Below are positions 24,409-34,059 of a DNA stretch of 64,000 nucleotides, piece after piece. The notes below the pieces were generated by a model. That model did no database searches. It was not told where the DNA came from and worked only from the letters and a program-made list of their open reading frames with translations. Source of the DNA: Terriglobales bacterium (lineage in GTDB: Bacteria > Acidobacteriota > Terriglobia > Terriglobales > Acidobacteriaceae); NCBI GenBank assembly GCA_035624455.1, contig DASPRM010000004.1, positions 1-64,000 on the forward strand, written 5' to 3'. A program made the position numbers and the translations under genes. How positions within the stretch are numbered: position 1 is the first letter of the stretch; each line of letters opens with the position of its first letter.

Positions 24409-25356
24409 TCAGTAGTCTTCGGGCTCTTTAGGGAAATCCGCTGCTTCCTCGGATGACATTTCCGCTTCCGGAAAGGTCTCTGACGACACCTCTGGCGTTT
24501 CAGCCGCGGCCTGGGCAGCGCTTTTCTTTACTCGCACCACGATGATTTTCGAAAAGCCTTCATCGAAGCTGGGTGGACGCAACTTCTGCGCCATGCGCTG
24601 CATGACATCCTCGGGCACCATGCGGTGGCGCTTGCGGTTGCGCTCCATGCAGACTTCCAGGGGAACGTCGAAGAAGACGGCGTGTACGTCGTAGCCGAAT
24701 TCGTGCGCCATCTTGATCCAGCCGCGGCGCTCGCGGGGGGAGAGGTTGGTAGCGTCGACGTAATTCCAAGGCATGCGCGCGATCAAGCGAGCACGCAGCA
24801 GATAGCGCAAAGTGGAGAAGGTAAGGTCTTGATAGCGCTGCTCGGTGATGTCGTCGAAGAGCAACATGCGGAGGACATCGCTGGAAAGGGGCGTAATTCC
24901 TCGGCGTCGATACCAACTCGTCTTGCCCGAGCCGGGGAGTCCGATGGCCAACACAACCGTACCGCGAGGCTGACGTTTTGCGGGGGTGGGTGCGGTGACC
25001 CCGGGCACGACGGCCGCTCTGCTTTCGTCTAGAGATTCGGCTCCCGCCTGGGCGCTGGGTTCGGCGGTTGCTGCTTCCTGCCGCGGGGAAGCGGTCGTCT
25101 CCGGCGTGGGCCTGACACGCGGCTGTTCCGGCCGAGCCCCGCGCCTGCGGCGGCGACGTCCACGCGCAGCGGGAGGCTGGTTCCGGCCGGGTTCGGGAGC
25201 CGCGGCAGAATCGCGCGCTTCTGCCGGCGGCGGCTCGGGTTGAGATTCCTGGACTGGCGTCTCCCCAGGTTCCGGATAGGCAGGCTGCAGCGGCGCTTCG
25301 GTTTTGGCAGGAGCTCCATTTCCCCGCCGACGTCGTCTTCTCTTACCGCGATCCAT
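24409..25356 (-). CDS. P-loop (polynucleotide-kinase-like) ATPase with Arg-rich N-terminus
   Basis: Protein of 315 aa. The N-terminal 130 residues are low-complexity and rich in Pro, Glu and Ala, with two arginine blocks ('KRRRRRRGNG' and 'RGRRRRRRGARP') that look nucleic-acid binding. The C-terminal half is an AAA_33/zeta-like kinase domain: Walker A 'AIGLPGSGKTSW' (about residue 140), 'DVLRMLLFDD', the lid 'NRKRHRMVPEDVMQRM', and 'VHAVFFDVPLEVCMERN'. Related domains act on RNA or DNA ends or on small molecules. ATG 25356 precedes the first Arg block; an upstream start at 25392 seems less likely. No operon partner is evident. Confidence 0.8.
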   Translation of the reverse strand: MDRGKRRRRRRGNGAPAKTEAPLQPAYPEPGETPVQESQPEPPPAEARDSAAAPEPGRNQPPAARGRRRRRRGARPEQPRVRPTPETTASPRQEAATAEPSAQAGAESLDESRAAVVPGVTAPTPAKRQPRGTVVLAIGLPGSGKTSWYRRRGITPLSSDVLRMLLFDDITEQRYQDLTFSTLRYLLRARLIARMPWNYVDATNLSPRERRGWIKMAHEFGYDVHAVFFDVPLEVCMERNRKRHRMVPEDVMQRMAQKLRPPSFDEGFSKIIVVRVKKSAAQAAAETPEVSSETFPEAEMSSEEAADFPKEPEDY

Positions 25357-26657
<1,301 letters not shown>

Positions 26658-26727
26658 CTGACCCGTTAGACGAGTTGCAAACATCCGGCCGCCTTGTTTT
26701 GGAGTCAACCATCGCTTTGAAAGCCGT

Positions 26728-26762
26728 CCGCAGCCGCCGGGGAGTGTTTCGGCGGCGTGCGG
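26728..26762 (+). other. GC-rich hairpin between gap and pgk
   Basis: CCGC-A-GCCGCC (26728-26738) pairs with GGCGGC-GT-GCGG (26751-26762) around a 12-base loop. No T-run follows. It could stabilise or process the gap-pgk mRNA; it lies directly before the pgk ribosome-binding site. Confidence 0.4.
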
Positions 26763-26776
26763 CGGGAGGTGCGTGA

Positions 26777-27982
26777 ATGTCAAAGCTGTCGGTTCGCGAC
26801 CTTTCTCTGAATAATCATCGCATCTTCATGCGTGTGGACTTCAACGTTCCACTCGACGAGCACGGGCGAGTGACCGACGACACGCGCATCCGCGAAACCC
26901 TACCTACCATCGAGTACGCACTGCGACATGGGGCGCGACTGATCCTGGCTTCGCATTTGGGCCGTCCCAAGGGAAAGCCGAGCCCGAAGATGAGCCTGCG
27001 GCCTGTAGCCGAGCGCCTGCGCATGCTGCTGGACAGCAATCTGAGCCGCGGCGAGAACGTCGGCTTTTCCACCGACTGCATCGGGGTCCAGGCAGAAGAA
27101 ATGGCTGGCAAACTGGAGCGCGGGCAGACGCTGCTTCTGGAGAATCTGCGTTTCCATGCGGAGGAAGAGGCGAACGACGAAAAGTTCTCCAAGGAGCTGG
27201 CCAAGCTGGCCGACTACTATGTGAACGATGCCTTCGGGGCAGCTCACCGGGCGCACGCCTCCACAGTTGGGATCACGCATTACGTGGAGAAATCCGCAGC
27301 CGGCTTGCTGATGGAGAAGGAACTGGAATACCTGGGACGGGCGCTGCACAATCCTGCCAAGCCGTTCATTGCAATCCTGGGCGGGGCCAAAGTCAGCGAC
27401 AAGATTGATGTGATTCGGAGCCTCATGACTCACGTCGATGCCCTCCTCATTGGCGGGGCGATGGCTTACACCTTCCTGAAGGCCGAGGGCAAGCAGATCG
27501 GCAAATCCAAGGTTGAAGACGACAAGATCGAATTGGCCAAGGAACTGCTCCAGGAGGCCGCGCAACGCAGGGTGAAATTCCTGCTTCCGGTGGATCATGT
27601 GGTTGCGTCAGAGATATCAGCCGATGCATTGACTCGCACGGTAGACGAAATACCCGCGGACGCCATAGCGCTGGATATTGGCCCGAAGACGATTGAACGG
27701 TTTGCGGAGGAGATCAGCCGCGCAAAAACCATCGTGTGGAACGGCCCCATGGGGGTTTTCGAAGTCCAGCCGTTTGCGCGGGGAACGAACCGCATTGCGC
27801 AAGGCGTAGCTGCGAACGCCGGAGCCGTCTCGATTGTCGGTGGAGGGGATTCCGTGGCTGCCGTGAGGAACGCCGGGGTCGCCGACAAGATCACGCACAT
27901 CTCCACCGGCGGGGGTGCGTCGCTCGAGTTTCTGGAGGGCAAGAAGCTGCCCGGTGTGGAGGCCTTGACCGAGAAGAAATAA
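26777..27982 (+). CDS. pgk: Phosphoglycerate kinase
   Basis: Glycolytic kinase making ATP from 1,3-bisphosphoglycerate; 401 aa. Hallmarks are '[20 protein letters not shown]' (about residues 19-38), '[11 protein letters not shown]', '[17 protein letters not shown]', '[12 protein letters not shown]' and '[20 protein letters not shown]'. GGGAGG precedes ATG 26777. It follows gap by 119 bp, with a GC-rich hairpin between them, and precedes tpiA by 24 bp, so it is part of a glycolytic operon. Confidence 0.97.
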   Translation: MSKLSVRDLSLNNHRIFMRVDFNVPLDEHGRVTDDTRIRETLPTIEYALRHGARLILASHLGRPKGKPSPKMSLRPVAERLRMLLDSNLSRGENVGFSTDCIGVQAEEMAGKLERGQTLLLENLRFHAEEEANDEKFSKELAKLADYYVNDAFGAAHRAHASTVGITHYVEKSAAGLLMEKELEYLGRALHNPAKPFIAILGGAKVSDKIDVIRSLMTHVDALLIGGAMAYTFLKAEGKQIGKSKVEDDKIELAKELLQEAAQRRVKFLLPVDHVVASEISADALTRTVDEIPADAIALDIGPKTIERFAEEISRAKTIVWNGPMGVFEVQPFARGTNRIAQGVAANAGAVSIVGGGDSVAAVRNAGVADKITHISTGGGASLEFLEGKKLPGVEALTEKK

Positions 27983-28006
27983 CTTCGGACCCGCCATTTC
28001 CAAGCT

Positions 28007-28759
28007 ATGCCGCGCAAGAAACTGATCGCTGCCAATTGGAAGATGTATAAGACCCCGGAGCAGACCCGGGAATTCTTCGCCAACTTTCTGCCCCTGGTGT
28101 GGGATCACCAGCGCGACGAGATCGTGATCTGCCCACCGTTCCCGGACATCCCCGCAGCGGTGGAAGAAGCCAAGGGCTCACGCCTGGGAATCGGCGCGCA
28201 AAACATGTTCTGGGAAAAGGAAGGCGCTTACACCGGGGAGGTTTCCGCTGCAATGCTGCTGGCTGTGGGATGCAGCCATGTGATCATTGGCCACTCGGAG
28301 CGGCGGCAATATTTCGCCGAGACCGACGATACGGTGAATAAAAAGCTCAATGCAGCCTTGGATGCCGGGTTGACTCCGATTGTTTGTGTGGGTGAGATGC
28401 TGGAGGAGCGCGAGGCTGGTCTGACCGATGACGTTCTGTGCCGCCAGTGCATCATGGGCCTGCGTGGCATTTCCGGAGAACGAGCATCCAAGCTGGTCAT
28501 CGCCTATGAGCCGGTGTGGGCCATTGGGACGGGCAAGACCGCGACCCCAGAGATCGCGGCCGATGCCCACCGAACGGTTCGCGCCGAAGTGGCTAAAGCT
28601 GTGGGCCAGGAGGTCGCGGACCGCATGCGCATCCTGTATGGCGGCAGCGTGAAGCCGGACAACGCCAAGGCGCTGATGTCAGAAGCGGAGATCGATGGCG
28701 CGCTGGTTGGCGGAGCCAGCCTGGATCCCAAATCGTTTGCGGCGATTGTGCGGTACTGA
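28007..28759 (+). CDS. tpiA: Triosephosphate isomerase
   Basis: Interconverts glyceraldehyde-3-phosphate and dihydroxyacetone phosphate; 250 aa. It has the substrate Lys in 'AANWKMYKT', the electrophilic His in 'VIIGHSERRQYF', the catalytic Glu in 'IAYEPVWAIGTGKTAT' and the phosphate-gripping 'ILYGGSVKPDN'. ATG 28007 lies 24 bp after the pgk stop; only a weak ribosome-binding site is seen. Last gene of the gap-pgk-tpiA group. Confidence 0.97.
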   Translation: MPRKKLIAANWKMYKTPEQTREFFANFLPLVWDHQRDEIVICPPFPDIPAAVEEAKGSRLGIGAQNMFWEKEGAYTGEVSAAMLLAVGCSHVIIGHSERRQYFAETDDTVNKKLNAALDAGLTPIVCVGEMLEEREAGLTDDVLCRQCIMGLRGISGERASKLVIAYEPVWAIGTGKTATPEIAADAHRTVRAEVAKAVGQEVADRMRILYGGSVKPDNAKALMSEAEIDGALVGGASLDPKSFAAIVRY

Positions 28760-28792
28760 AGTGCTGGTTCCAATCCTTTGCAGCCGCTTTGT

Positions 28793-28798
28793 TATAAT
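28793..28798 (+). promoter_or_regulatory. Putative -10 box upstream of tRNA-Leu and secG
   Basis: Perfect TATAAT 66 bp before the tRNA. No good -35 lies at 17 bases; the nearest candidate, TTCCAA, is 19 bases upstream. Confidence 0.45.
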
Positions 28799-28863
28799 CG
28801 CTTTACAAGCTGAAGTTTGCGGTCGGCTGGTTTTGCACCCCTCCAAACCGGTCTGGCTGGTGT

Positions 28864-28948
28864 GCGGAAGTGGTGGAACTGGCAGACACACCATCTTGAG
28901 GGGGTGGCGCCGAAAGGCGTGGGGGTTCAAATCCCCCCTTCCGCACCA
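28864..28948 (+). tRNA. tRNA-Leu (anticodon GAG)
   Basis: An 85-nt class II tRNA with encoded CCA. The acceptor GCGGAAG is closed near the 3' end, the D arm contains 'TGGTGGAACTGGCAGACA', and the anticodon stem CCATC/GGTGG encloses loop TTGAGGG, giving anticodon GAG. A long variable arm (GCGCC-GAAA-GGCGT) and a T arm GGGGG-TTCAAAT-CCCCC follow. It lies between tpiA and secG. Confidence 0.95.
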
Positions 28949-29041
28949 TCATTCCCCCACAGCTTCGGGAATTAAAAGAAAAGGCTACGCTGAGCTGCTG
29001 GAGTCGTTCGAAGAGCCAGGCGCGGCCGGTTGGGAATTGAA

Positions 29042-29365
29042 ATGGTTATTCTGATCACGGCTATTCATGTTGCTGTTTGTCTTTTTCTGATCGTGGTTGT
29101 ATTGCTGCAGAGCGGCAAGAGCGCCGACATCGCCGCGGCGTTCGGCGGCATGGGCAGCCAGACGGCTTTCGGCCCGCGCGGTGCCGCTACTGTGCTCAGC
29201 CGCGCCACTACCTGGTCTGCCATCTTATTCATGATTACTTCGATCACCTTGTCTGTGTTGGCCTCGCGACGCTCGAGCTCGGGTTCGGTGCTCCAGGGGA
29301 TCAAGCCCGCTCCGACGCAGCAGCAGAAGGCTCCGGCGAACCCCAATCCGCCGCTGCAGAAGTAA
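29042..29365 (+). CDS. secG: Preprotein translocase subunit SecG
   Basis: Small inner-membrane subunit of the SecYEG channel; 107 aa. It has two transmembrane helices ('ILITAIHVAVCLFLIVVVLL' and 'SAILFMITSITLSVLA') separated by the conserved cytoplasmic loop 'QSGKSADIAAAFGGMGSQ', followed by a Pro/Gln-rich C-terminal tail. ATG 29042 is preferred over an in-frame TTG at 29030. Its place after tpiA and tRNA-Leu is a widely seen arrangement. Confidence 0.95.
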   Translation: MVILITAIHVAVCLFLIVVVLLQSGKSADIAAAFGGMGSQTAFGPRGAATVLSRATTWSAILFMITSITLSVLASRRSSSGSVLQGIKPAPTQQQKAPANPNPPLQK

Positions 29366-29478
29366 ATCCGAGGTTCTCACTCGGCTCTTAAACCAACTCC
29401 CCACCCTAGCCAACGGAAGGCCTGGATGGGGACCCTCAGCATCGCGGATGAGGTGCTAAGCTAGCTCCAAGAGCGTCC

Positions 29479-30105
29479 ATGATCCACGAGATCTTTCCCG
29501 TCGGGCCGCTGCAGTGCAACTGCTCTGTCGTAGGGGACGAAACCACGCATGAAGGCATGGTCATCGACCCGGGCGACAACATCGAGCGCGTGCTCGAGAT
29601 CCTGAAAGAGCACGGCCTCAAGTTGAAGCAGATCGTGATCACCCACGGCCACATTGACCACGTCGGTGGTGCTATGAAGCTGAAACGGGCCACCGGAGCA
29701 CCTATCCTGATCAACAAGAACGATTCCACCCAGCTCGGGTTGCTGGATATGCAGGCGTCATGGTTAGGTATGCGCGCCCCGGGGCCAGTGGACATCGATG
29801 CCAGTCTGGAAGAGGCGGATCAGCTTGAGGTGGGGCAATCTCGGGCTACAGTGATGCACACCCCCGGTCATACCGAAGGCAGCACCTGTCTCTACTTCCC
29901 TGCCGAAAAAAAACTGATCGCCGGAGACACGCTGTTCGCGGGAAGCATCGGGCGAACCGATCTCCCGGGCGGAGACTTCGACAAAATCATGCGCTCGCTG
30001 CGCGATCGGCTGATGGCACTACCTGATGAAACCGAAGTCATCCCCGGGCACGGGCCGCTAACTACGATAGGCGAAGAGCGCGAAAGCAATCCCTTCCTCC
30101 AGTAG
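29479..30105 (+). CDS. Metallo-beta-lactamase-fold hydrolase (glyoxalase II-like)
   Basis: Cytoplasmic binuclear-metal hydrolase, 208 aa. Metal ligands are present: 'THGHIDHVGG' (HxHxDH, about residue 55), His in 'HTPGHTEGS', Asp in 'IAGDTLFAGS' and His in 'IPGHGPLT'. The short length, without the glyoxalase II C-terminal helical domain, and 'GRTDLPGGDFDKIM' place it with YcbL-type proteins that hydrolyse S-lactoylglutathione-like thioesters or related substrates. The exact substrate is unknown. The gene appears monocistronic. Confidence 0.9.
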   Translation: MIHEIFPVGPLQCNCSVVGDETTHEGMVIDPGDNIERVLEILKEHGLKLKQIVITHGHIDHVGGAMKLKRATGAPILINKNDSTQLGLLDMQASWLGMRAPGPVDIDASLEEADQLEVGQSRATVMHTPGHTEGSTCLYFPAEKKLIAGDTLFAGSIGRTDLPGGDFDKIMRSLRDRLMALPDETEVIPGHGPLTTIGEERESNPFLQ

Positions 30106-30204
30106 ATTCCGAGAGTTGGTGTCTACGGATCGTGCAATCGGGTAAGTGGTAATCGGGCAATCTGGAAAACCGCCAGACTGCCGTCACGCGTGCAGGCAGA
30201 CCTC

Positions 30205-31392
30205 TCAGGACGAAGCACCCACAAAGCTCAAGAGTTCGCGGATTCCAGCCGCGAATTCCGCCTCGGGCGTGATCAAGCTCACTACCAGGTAGCCCTCGGA
30301 GTGAAAATCATAGAAATGGCCAGGGTGAACCAGTATCTGCCGCTCTTCAAGCAAGCAGATGACGAGTTCCTCGTCAGGCCGAGTACTAGGAACGCGCAGG
30401 ATCGCGTACCATCCACCTTCAATCAGCAGGCGTGAGCAAATTTCTTGCCCCGCAACCTGCCGATCCAGTTCTGCCAAGTTGGTTTGAATGCGGCGGCAAA
30501 GCTGCCGCTGAAATTCATATCGCGTTCCAAGCAGGACAGGCGTGGCTATTTGGACCGGCGTGCTCACAGATAGATAGGTATCGGCAATCACCTCCAGACG
30601 AGCCAAGGCTTCTTGCTGCTGTTTTGTGTCACCGCTCACTGCGAGCCAGGCCAATTTCATCTGCGGAAGGCCGGCGATCTTCGAAAGTCCGCTGAGCGTG
30701 AATGTGAGCGCTTCCCTGTTAAGCGCGAAACTGGTACGCACTTCGCCATCGAGAGCGAAATCTAGAAAAACCTCGTCGACGATCAGGGCCAGCCCGCGCG
30801 CTCTGCAGATTTCGTTCAGCCTGCGAATTTCCGGCTCATGAATGTATGACCCGGTGGGATTGTTCGGATTCACCAGGATGATGGCGCGAGACTTCGACGA
30901 GAGAGCGCGCTCGAGCGAGTGAAAATCAATCTGCCATCCATGGTCATAAAACAATTCGAACGAAACCAGCCGCACATCCTGGAGGTCAGCCAGAAACTGA
31001 AACAGAGGATAGCTAGGACTCGGAACTAGAACTTCATCTCCAGCGTTGCACAACAGGCGAAACACGTACGAGTAGGCTTCGCTGGTGCTGGTGGTCAGGA
31101 TGATGTGATCGGGATTGGGGGCCGGCAGGTTGCGGGAAGCATCAACTCGAGAACGATAGTAGGCTGACACGGCCTCGCGAGCGGGAAGAAGTCCCTTCGG
31201 TTCCGGATCGTATGAGAGCGCTGCCGGATTTGAGAACGCGTCTACTATCCTGGCAGCGTCGTAGTGCAGCCCGACTTTGGTCGGGTTCGACGCGGTCAGA
31301 TCGAGCAGCTGTTTGCCACGTGCCCGCTGTCTGGCGAGCGATTCGGCGAATCGGTTGGGTTCGAGATTCCAGCCTGTGCGGTTGGAGAACAT
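30205..31392 (-). CDS. Class I/II PLP-dependent aminotransferase
   Basis: Protein of 395 aa. The PLP Schiff-base Lys lies in 'TLSGLSKIAGLPQMKLAW' and the cofactor-binding 'ILVNPNNPTGSYI' precedes 'LALIVDEVFLDFALDG'. The N-terminal 'LLDLTASNPTKVGLHYD' is typical of alanine/aspartate-type aminotransferases of this group. The ATG at 31392 is chosen because similarity starts there; extending to 31515 would overlap the preceding gene and add unrelated residues. It lies 49 bp behind the ROK gene and may be co-transcribed. Substrate unknown. Confidence 0.87.
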   Translation of the reverse strand: MFSNRTGWNLEPNRFAESLARQRARGKQLLDLTASNPTKVGLHYDAARIVDAFSNPAALSYDPEPKGLLPAREAVSAYYRSRVDASRNLPAPNPDHIILTTSTSEAYSYVFRLLCNAGDEVLVPSPSYPLFQFLADLQDVRLVSFELFYDHGWQIDFHSLERALSSKSRAIILVNPNNPTGSYIHEPEIRRLNEICRARGLALIVDEVFLDFALDGEVRTSFALNREALTFTLSGLSKIAGLPQMKLAWLAVSGDTKQQQEALARLEVIADTYLSVSTPVQIATPVLLGTRYEFQRQLCRRIQTNLAELDRQVAGQEICSRLLIEGGWYAILRVPSTRPDEELVICLLEERQILVHPGHFYDFHSEGYLVVSLITPEAEFAAGIRELLSFVGASS

Positions 31393-31441
31393 ACGGACCA
31401 ATGTATCGGGATCGGCCTTCGGGTTTCCAGTGTTGTGGAAG

Positions 31442-32404
31442 TTAGCGCGAAGTTTCTTTCGATGCCGCTTCCCAGGCCAGGCGTGCGGCGCCAAGGAGAG
31501 CTGCCTTGTCACCAAGCTTGCTCAGTTTGATTTGAACTTTCTTGGCGAGCAAGGGATGACAGCGGGCGAGTGCGGTCTGCGTGAGTTCGTCCCAGAACAG
31601 ATCCGCGGCGCTGGTCATGCTGCCGCCCAGCACGAGCATCTCGGGATCGAAGAGGCTGATGAGGCTGGCCGCTGCTAATCCCAACTGACGGCCGGCACGC
31701 CGGAAGATGTTGCGGGCGGTAAGATCGCCTTCGCGAGCGAGCGTGGCGACGTCGGCCGCAGTGAATTTGTTGGGATCGTATTCGGCGAGCAGGCCGCCAA
31801 ATCCGGCATCTATGGCGTTCTTTGCTGCCCGCACCACGCCGGACTCAGAACAGAAAGCTCCCAAACCCCCGAAGCGGCGCACTTCAAATCCATCCGCCTC
31901 GGAGACTGCCATCCACGCCGCATTTCCCGACAAGCCGTGAGACCCTTTCAGCAGGCGCCCGCCAGTCAGCACCCCCGCTTCGATCCCGGTTCCGGCAAGC
32001 AACAGCACCACATCATTTTTCTTTGCCGCCGAACCCTTCCATGCTTCTCCCAGCAGCATGGCATTGCGATGTTGTTCTGTGAGCAGAGGGATCTTAAGCT
32101 TCTTCTGAAGAGCCTTTACGACTTCAGCTTCGTTCGTGCTGGAGGGTCCCGGTCGCTTTATGCCATCAGACTCGTTGGCAACCGTCCCACCGACCGAAAC
32201 GCCGCCGGAGACCAGTTTGTATTTAGTGCGAGCCGATTTAGCGACTGCACTCGCGAGATCCAGGCAGCGGTCCGCAAATGCCGATTGCGAGGTGAATTCC
32301 GGAGTGGCTTCCGATCGCTCCGCCAGGCTCTTGCCGCTGCGGTCGATCACCGCAAGCACAATGCGCGTTTTGGCGAAATCGGCGGCAAGCACTGCGGAAA
32401 TCAC
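31442..32404 (-). CDS. ROK-family sugar kinase-like protein
   Basis: Protein of 320 aa with the actin-like ATPase fold. The N-terminal phosphate loop is 'LAADFAKTRIVLAVIDRSG', then 'GGVSVGGTVANESDGIKRP' and 'LLLAGTGIEAGVLTGGRLLKGSHGLSG' (family positions about 95-195). The zinc-binding CxCGxxGC motif of many ROK proteins is absent; the region reads 'RRFGGLGAFCSESG'. The start is placed at GTG 32404 because GGAGG lies eight bases upstream and the fold begins there. It could be a glucokinase, an N-acetylglucosamine kinase or a non-catalytic relative. Confidence 0.75.
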   Translation of the reverse strand: MISAVLAADFAKTRIVLAVIDRSGKSLAERSEATPEFTSQSAFADRCLDLASAVAKSARTKYKLVSGGVSVGGTVANESDGIKRPGPSSTNEAEVVKALQKKLKIPLLTEQHRNAMLLGEAWKGSAAKKNDVVLLLAGTGIEAGVLTGGRLLKGSHGLSGNAAWMAVSEADGFEVRRFGGLGAFCSESGVVRAAKNAIDAGFGGLLAEYDPNKFTAADVATLAREGDLTARNIFRRAGRQLGLAAASLISLFDPEMLVLGGSMTSAADLFWDELTQTALARCHPLLAKKVQIKLSKLGDKAALLGAARLAWEAASKETSR

Positions 32405-32611
32405 CTGATGTTCCTCCAGGGACGGGAAAGCAGAGCCTATGCTGCCTGATAGGCAAATCTGGTCATCGGCTGAGCTTTCAAAAAGCGATTCTAGTGTGGT
32501 CCGACCGCAACCACAAAAGCAGAAATCACGCGCCCTTGTGACAAACCACTGGGGCTGGAGATGGGTGCACAACCGGATAATGGCTTCGCTGCTAGGCTCA
32601 AACAGAGAGGA

Positions 32612-34018
32612 ATGAGAAAATCACTGGAGATGCGGAAAAGGCATTCAGTAGCGTGCCTAATCTTAGGGCTCGGGCTCGTACTCGATAGTGCTGCGCAGAC
32701 GCCCCCTCCGGGCCAGTTGATCGAAAAGGTCACGGCCATCGCACAACCCGTCCAGAGCTACGCTCTATATTTGCCTTCCAACTACACTGCCCAGAAGAAG
32801 TGGCCGATCCTGTTTGCATTTGATCCCTCGGCTGACGGAAAGATCCCGGTAGACAAATTCCGTGAGGCGGCTGAAAAGTACGGATACATCGTGGTCGGTT
32901 CGAACAACTCGCAGAATGGGCCGTTCGCGCCGGAATTGGCCGCCTTCAAAGCGATGTGGGAGGATACCCACGCTCGTTTGGCGATCGACGATCGCCGCGT
33001 TTACTTCACCGGCTTTTCCGGGGGCGCGCGCGTCGCCACCTCGATTGCCTTGCTCTGCAAAAACTGCGCTGCTGGAATCATCGCTTGCGGCGCGGGATTT
33101 CCTGCCTCTCAGGATCCAGCCAAGCCGCTTCCCTTTGCCTATTTTTCGACCATTGGGCTGTACGACTTCAATTTTTTCGAAGTCAAGGACCTGCACGACA
33201 AGCTCGAGCGGCTGCAGACTCCCCATCGCCTGTCAATCTTTCCCGGGCGACACGAATGGCTGCCCAAGGAACTCGCGGTTGAGGCCATCGAATGGATGGA
33301 GTTGCGTGCCATGGCGAGCGGACTGCGGCCAAAGGATGAAGCCTTCATCGAGACAAAATGGCAGCAGGGGATGCAGCGCGCCCAAAAGCCGGCAAATGAG
33401 AAAGATGTAGCTGCAGAATATGAAGCCTATAAGCATCTGGCTGCCGATTTTCGAGGATTGCGCGACGTCGGTGACGTGGAGAAGCAAGCTCAGAGCCTGG
33501 AGAAAAGTCCGGAAGTCCGCGCCGCTGCCAAAAAATTATCGGACCAGGAGCGAATGCAGCAGCAGTTGACGGGCGAGCTGATCGCAAAAATGGAGACTCT
33601 CAAGGACGATCCCGGCAATCTGGTCGATCGTCTGCAGGAACTGCATGGCCGGCTCGCTCAACTGAAATCCCAGCGGGACAAAGAAAAAGATCCCGATACA
33701 GTTACCGTACTGCGAAGGTCTTTGGGATCGCTGTATGTTTACGCCTGGGAGAATGCAGACCGCATGCGGGAGCGCAGGAATTTTTCGCTGGCGGCGACCT
33801 ATCTGGAATTGAACACCGAGATCACCCCCGACAATCCCGAGCTGTACTACAACCTGGCCGCCATTGGCTCATTGGCGCGCGACAAAAAGAAGGCTCTCTC
33901 CGCGTTGAGGAAAGCCATGGATCATGGCTACCAGGACATGGCCAGGCTGAACACCGACCCAGATCTCGAGTTCGTGCGTCAGACACCGGAATTCAAGTCG
34001 CTCACTGCTCATCAGTAA
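32612..34018 (+). CDS. Secreted alpha/beta-hydrolase with C-terminal TPR-like region
   Basis: Exported protein of about 468 aa. A signal peptide ('VACLILGLGLVLDSAAQ') is followed by an esterase-like domain. It opens with 'SYALYLPSNYTAQKKWPILF' and 'FDPSADGK', carries the nucleophile Ser in 'VYFTGFSGGARVA' and probably the catalytic His in 'FPGRHEW'. This is the layout of PHB-depolymerase or feruloyl-esterase-like proteins. Residues from about 270 are helical, ending in a TPR-like repeat ('TYLELNTEITPDNPELYYNL'). ATG 32612 or 32630 could start the protein. Substrate not predictable. Confidence 0.75.
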   Translation: MRKSLEMRKRHSVACLILGLGLVLDSAAQTPPPGQLIEKVTAIAQPVQSYALYLPSNYTAQKKWPILFAFDPSADGKIPVDKFREAAEKYGYIVVGSNNSQNGPFAPELAAFKAMWEDTHARLAIDDRRVYFTGFSGGARVATSIALLCKNCAAGIIACGAGFPASQDPAKPLPFAYFSTIGLYDFNFFEVKDLHDKLERLQTPHRLSIFPGRHEWLPKELAVEAIEWMELRAMASGLRPKDEAFIETKWQQGMQRAQKPANEKDVAAEYEAYKHLAADFRGLRDVGDVEKQAQSLEKSPEVRAAAKKLSDQERMQQQLTGELIAKMETLKDDPGNLVDRLQELHGRLAQLKSQRDKEKDPDTVTVLRRSLGSLYVYAWENADRMRERRNFSLAATYLELNTEITPDNPELYYNLAAIGSLARDKKKALSALRKAMDHGYQDMARLNTDPDLEFVRQTPEFKSLTAHQ

Positions 34019-34059
34019 TACTGGGTGCAATCCGATCCGCTCAACTCGTTGGAGGACGC

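Noticed and set aside
30130-30180. Short repeats of an AATCGGG motif after the metallo-beta-lactamase-fold gene
   Set aside because: Only two or three imperfect copies; too few to call a repeat array or a CRISPR.
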